DNA of 64,000 nt, from contig NZ_JAQBNR010000043.1 in assembly GCF_028288465.1 (NCBI RefSeq), positions 62,001 to 126,000 of the forward strand, in the 5' to 3' direction. The first letter of the stretch is position 1, and the number at the start of each line of letters is the position of its first letter. The notes under the pieces are model-generated. The model was not told the origin of the DNA. It saw only the letters and a program-made list of their open reading frames with translations, and searched no databases. A program made the position numbers and the translations under genes. The stretch comes from Ferruginibacter sp. (GTDB lineage: Bacteria > Bacteroidota > Bacteroidia > Chitinophagales > Chitinophagaceae). Positions 63,208 to 64,000 of this stretch are shown here, in pieces.

Positions 63208-64000
63208 CTATTTTTTTGAAGCTGGTGGCGCTACTACATCTTCAATGGGAATGGTTGCATCCATAGCCATTGAAGCCGTTTTTTCCTTTGCCTTTCTCGC
63301 TTTATAAATTTCGCCCAATTTAGCAGCGTATTGATTTAATTGTTTAAGACTGTTGGTTGTTTTATCAACCAGGTTTACCTCAACGGTTTGGGCGATGGCA
63401 CCATCTTTAAAATCGCCGCCTTTAAACAACAGGTTATCCCACAATTTTAAAGAAGCATCATACACTGCACTGGCGCTGCTATCTTTGGTAGCTTCTTTTT
63501 CAAACGCTTTTAAAAGCAGGTGAATGTTTAGATAACCACCAAATGCCTGGCCATTTATTTTATTGATAAAATCTATATTGGGGTTGGTAGCAGAAAGAAA
63601 TTTATCCGCATTTTCTTTGCTATTGGCAATGGCGAAATAAGAACCATTATCGCTGTAAGCAAAAGGTGCTTTGCTATCTGCCGGCAATCCTTTTTCGCCC
63701 AATTTTTTCCCTGCATTGATGAGCTTGTTAAAGGCATCCTTATCACCAATTGAAGTGGCAAAAATAAAATTGAAGTCAGGCTTTTCGCTTACATATCCCA
63801 TTTCGCCTGCTGCGCTGTCTTTCTTCATTGATAGGTCAGAGAGTCCCAGCACCAGGTCGCCTTTATTGGCTTTAATAAAATCATCCATGGTAAAACCAAC
63901 ATTGCTAAGGCCCATATTGGCAATACCATCCACGCCCAGTAATTTAAGCAGTTCTTTTATACCTTCAGGTTTATAGGCAATGGCCATCAGGCCGATGATA
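63208..64000 (-). CDS. DUF4836-family protein, 5' end outside window
   Basis: At least 264 residues are visible; the frame is open to the right edge of the window (IIGLMAIAYKPEGIKELLKL), so the start and lipoprotein signal lie beyond it. Conserved-looking segments are DFIKANKGDLVLGLSDLSM and DFINKINGQAFGGYLNIHLL, and the tail is VVAPPASKK. Periplasmic or surface protein of unknown function, upstream of the ATPase and permease genes on the same strand (60 bp), so possibly the ABC unit's accessory protein. Confidence 0.75.
   Translation of the reverse strand, partial: IIGLMAIAYKPEGIKELLKLLGVDGIANMGLSNVGFTMDDFIKANKGDLVLGLSDLSMKKDSAAGEMGYVSEKPDFNFIFATSIGDKDAFNKLINAGKKLGEKGLPADSKAPFAYSDNGSYFAIANSKENADKFLSATNPNIDFINKINGQAFGGYLNIHLLLKAFEKEATKDSSASAVYDASLKLWDNLLFKGGDFKDGAIAQTVEVNLVDKTTNSLKQLNQYAAKLGEIYKARKAKEKTASMAMDATIPIEDVVAPPASKK

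Noticed and set aside
1-64000. tRNA, rRNA, CRISPR, prophage or transposase genes
   Set aside because: None seen on either strand by eye; a computed scan would be needed to exclude short ones.

Overview
The window reads as a piece of a Bacteroidota chromosome, most likely family Chitinophagaceae (genus not resolvable by eye). The reasons are a moderate GC content, dense genes of the Bacteroidota type (GH97, GH76, GH20, DUF1080, DKNYY, DUF4836, DUF5009, GldM-like and TonB proteins), lipoprotein signal peptides on many genes, weak Shine-Dalgarno sequences, and promoter-like TTG...TAnnTTTG motifs. I saw no tRNA, rRNA, CRISPR array, intact transposase or prophage gene. The window opens inside thyA and closes inside a DUF4836 lipoprotein gene.

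Layout. 1-5.9 kb: thyA (3' part), folA, a SAM methyltransferase, the three-gene proton-translocating transhydrogenase (pntAA/AB/B) and a CBS-domain protein. 6-9.3 kb: a GH76 enzyme, a GNAT and a gene graveyard with at least two broken genes, one of them a PAS-domain sensor remnant. 9.3-11.6 kb: an mlaE-mlaF-mlaD lipid-transport operon. 12-31.5 kb: carbohydrate and periplasmic functions (two DUF1080 hydrolases, GH20, GH97, a beta-helix lipoprotein paired with a diheme cytochrome, a DKNYY lipoprotein, a TonB/GldM-C fusion) interleaved with a cyclase-family enzyme, an atypical Nramp transporter, an OmpA/TSP3 porin, and a redox operon (Rossmann protein, Old Yellow Enzyme, SDR, DsbA-like) that follows a Crp/Fnr regulator and carries a perfect FNR-type box in front. 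31.6-35 kb: small hypotheticals, one with a homopolymer frameshift, and a zinc alcohol dehydrogenase.

35.3-44.6 kb is the most accessory part. It holds an E1-like ThiF-rhodanese protein with a MoaD/ThiS-like carrier and a beta-propeller, several inverted-repeat elements, an old segmental duplication, a DUF6000 gene, two tandem Asp-box beta-propeller genes divergent from a membrane-spanning ToxR-like regulator with a helically phased GTAAAAC repeat array between them, and a nucleotidyltransferase with a small basic partner. 45-50.7 kb: a large FAD/Fe-S D-lactate-dehydrogenase-like fusion, an RNA m5C methyltransferase and a LysM/RlpA-like protein. 50.7-64 kb: TPR protein, amidohydrolase, DUF5009 acyltransferase, TlpA-like thioredoxin, HD protein, AlgH, MFS transporter, GyrI-like protein, a twice-frameshifted DUF2233 gene, GNAT, glycerophosphodiesterase, and an ABC exporter operon with the DUF4836 lipoprotein.

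The best candidates for something undescribed are (i) the membrane regulator, phased operator array and tandem propeller module at 40.0-43.2 kb, (ii) the FNR-boxed redox operon controlled by a cysteine-poor FNR-like regulator at 23.1-26.9 kb, and (iii) the nested inverted-repeat elements and ancient duplication at 38-44.9 kb. All functions come from reading motifs; no database search was run.
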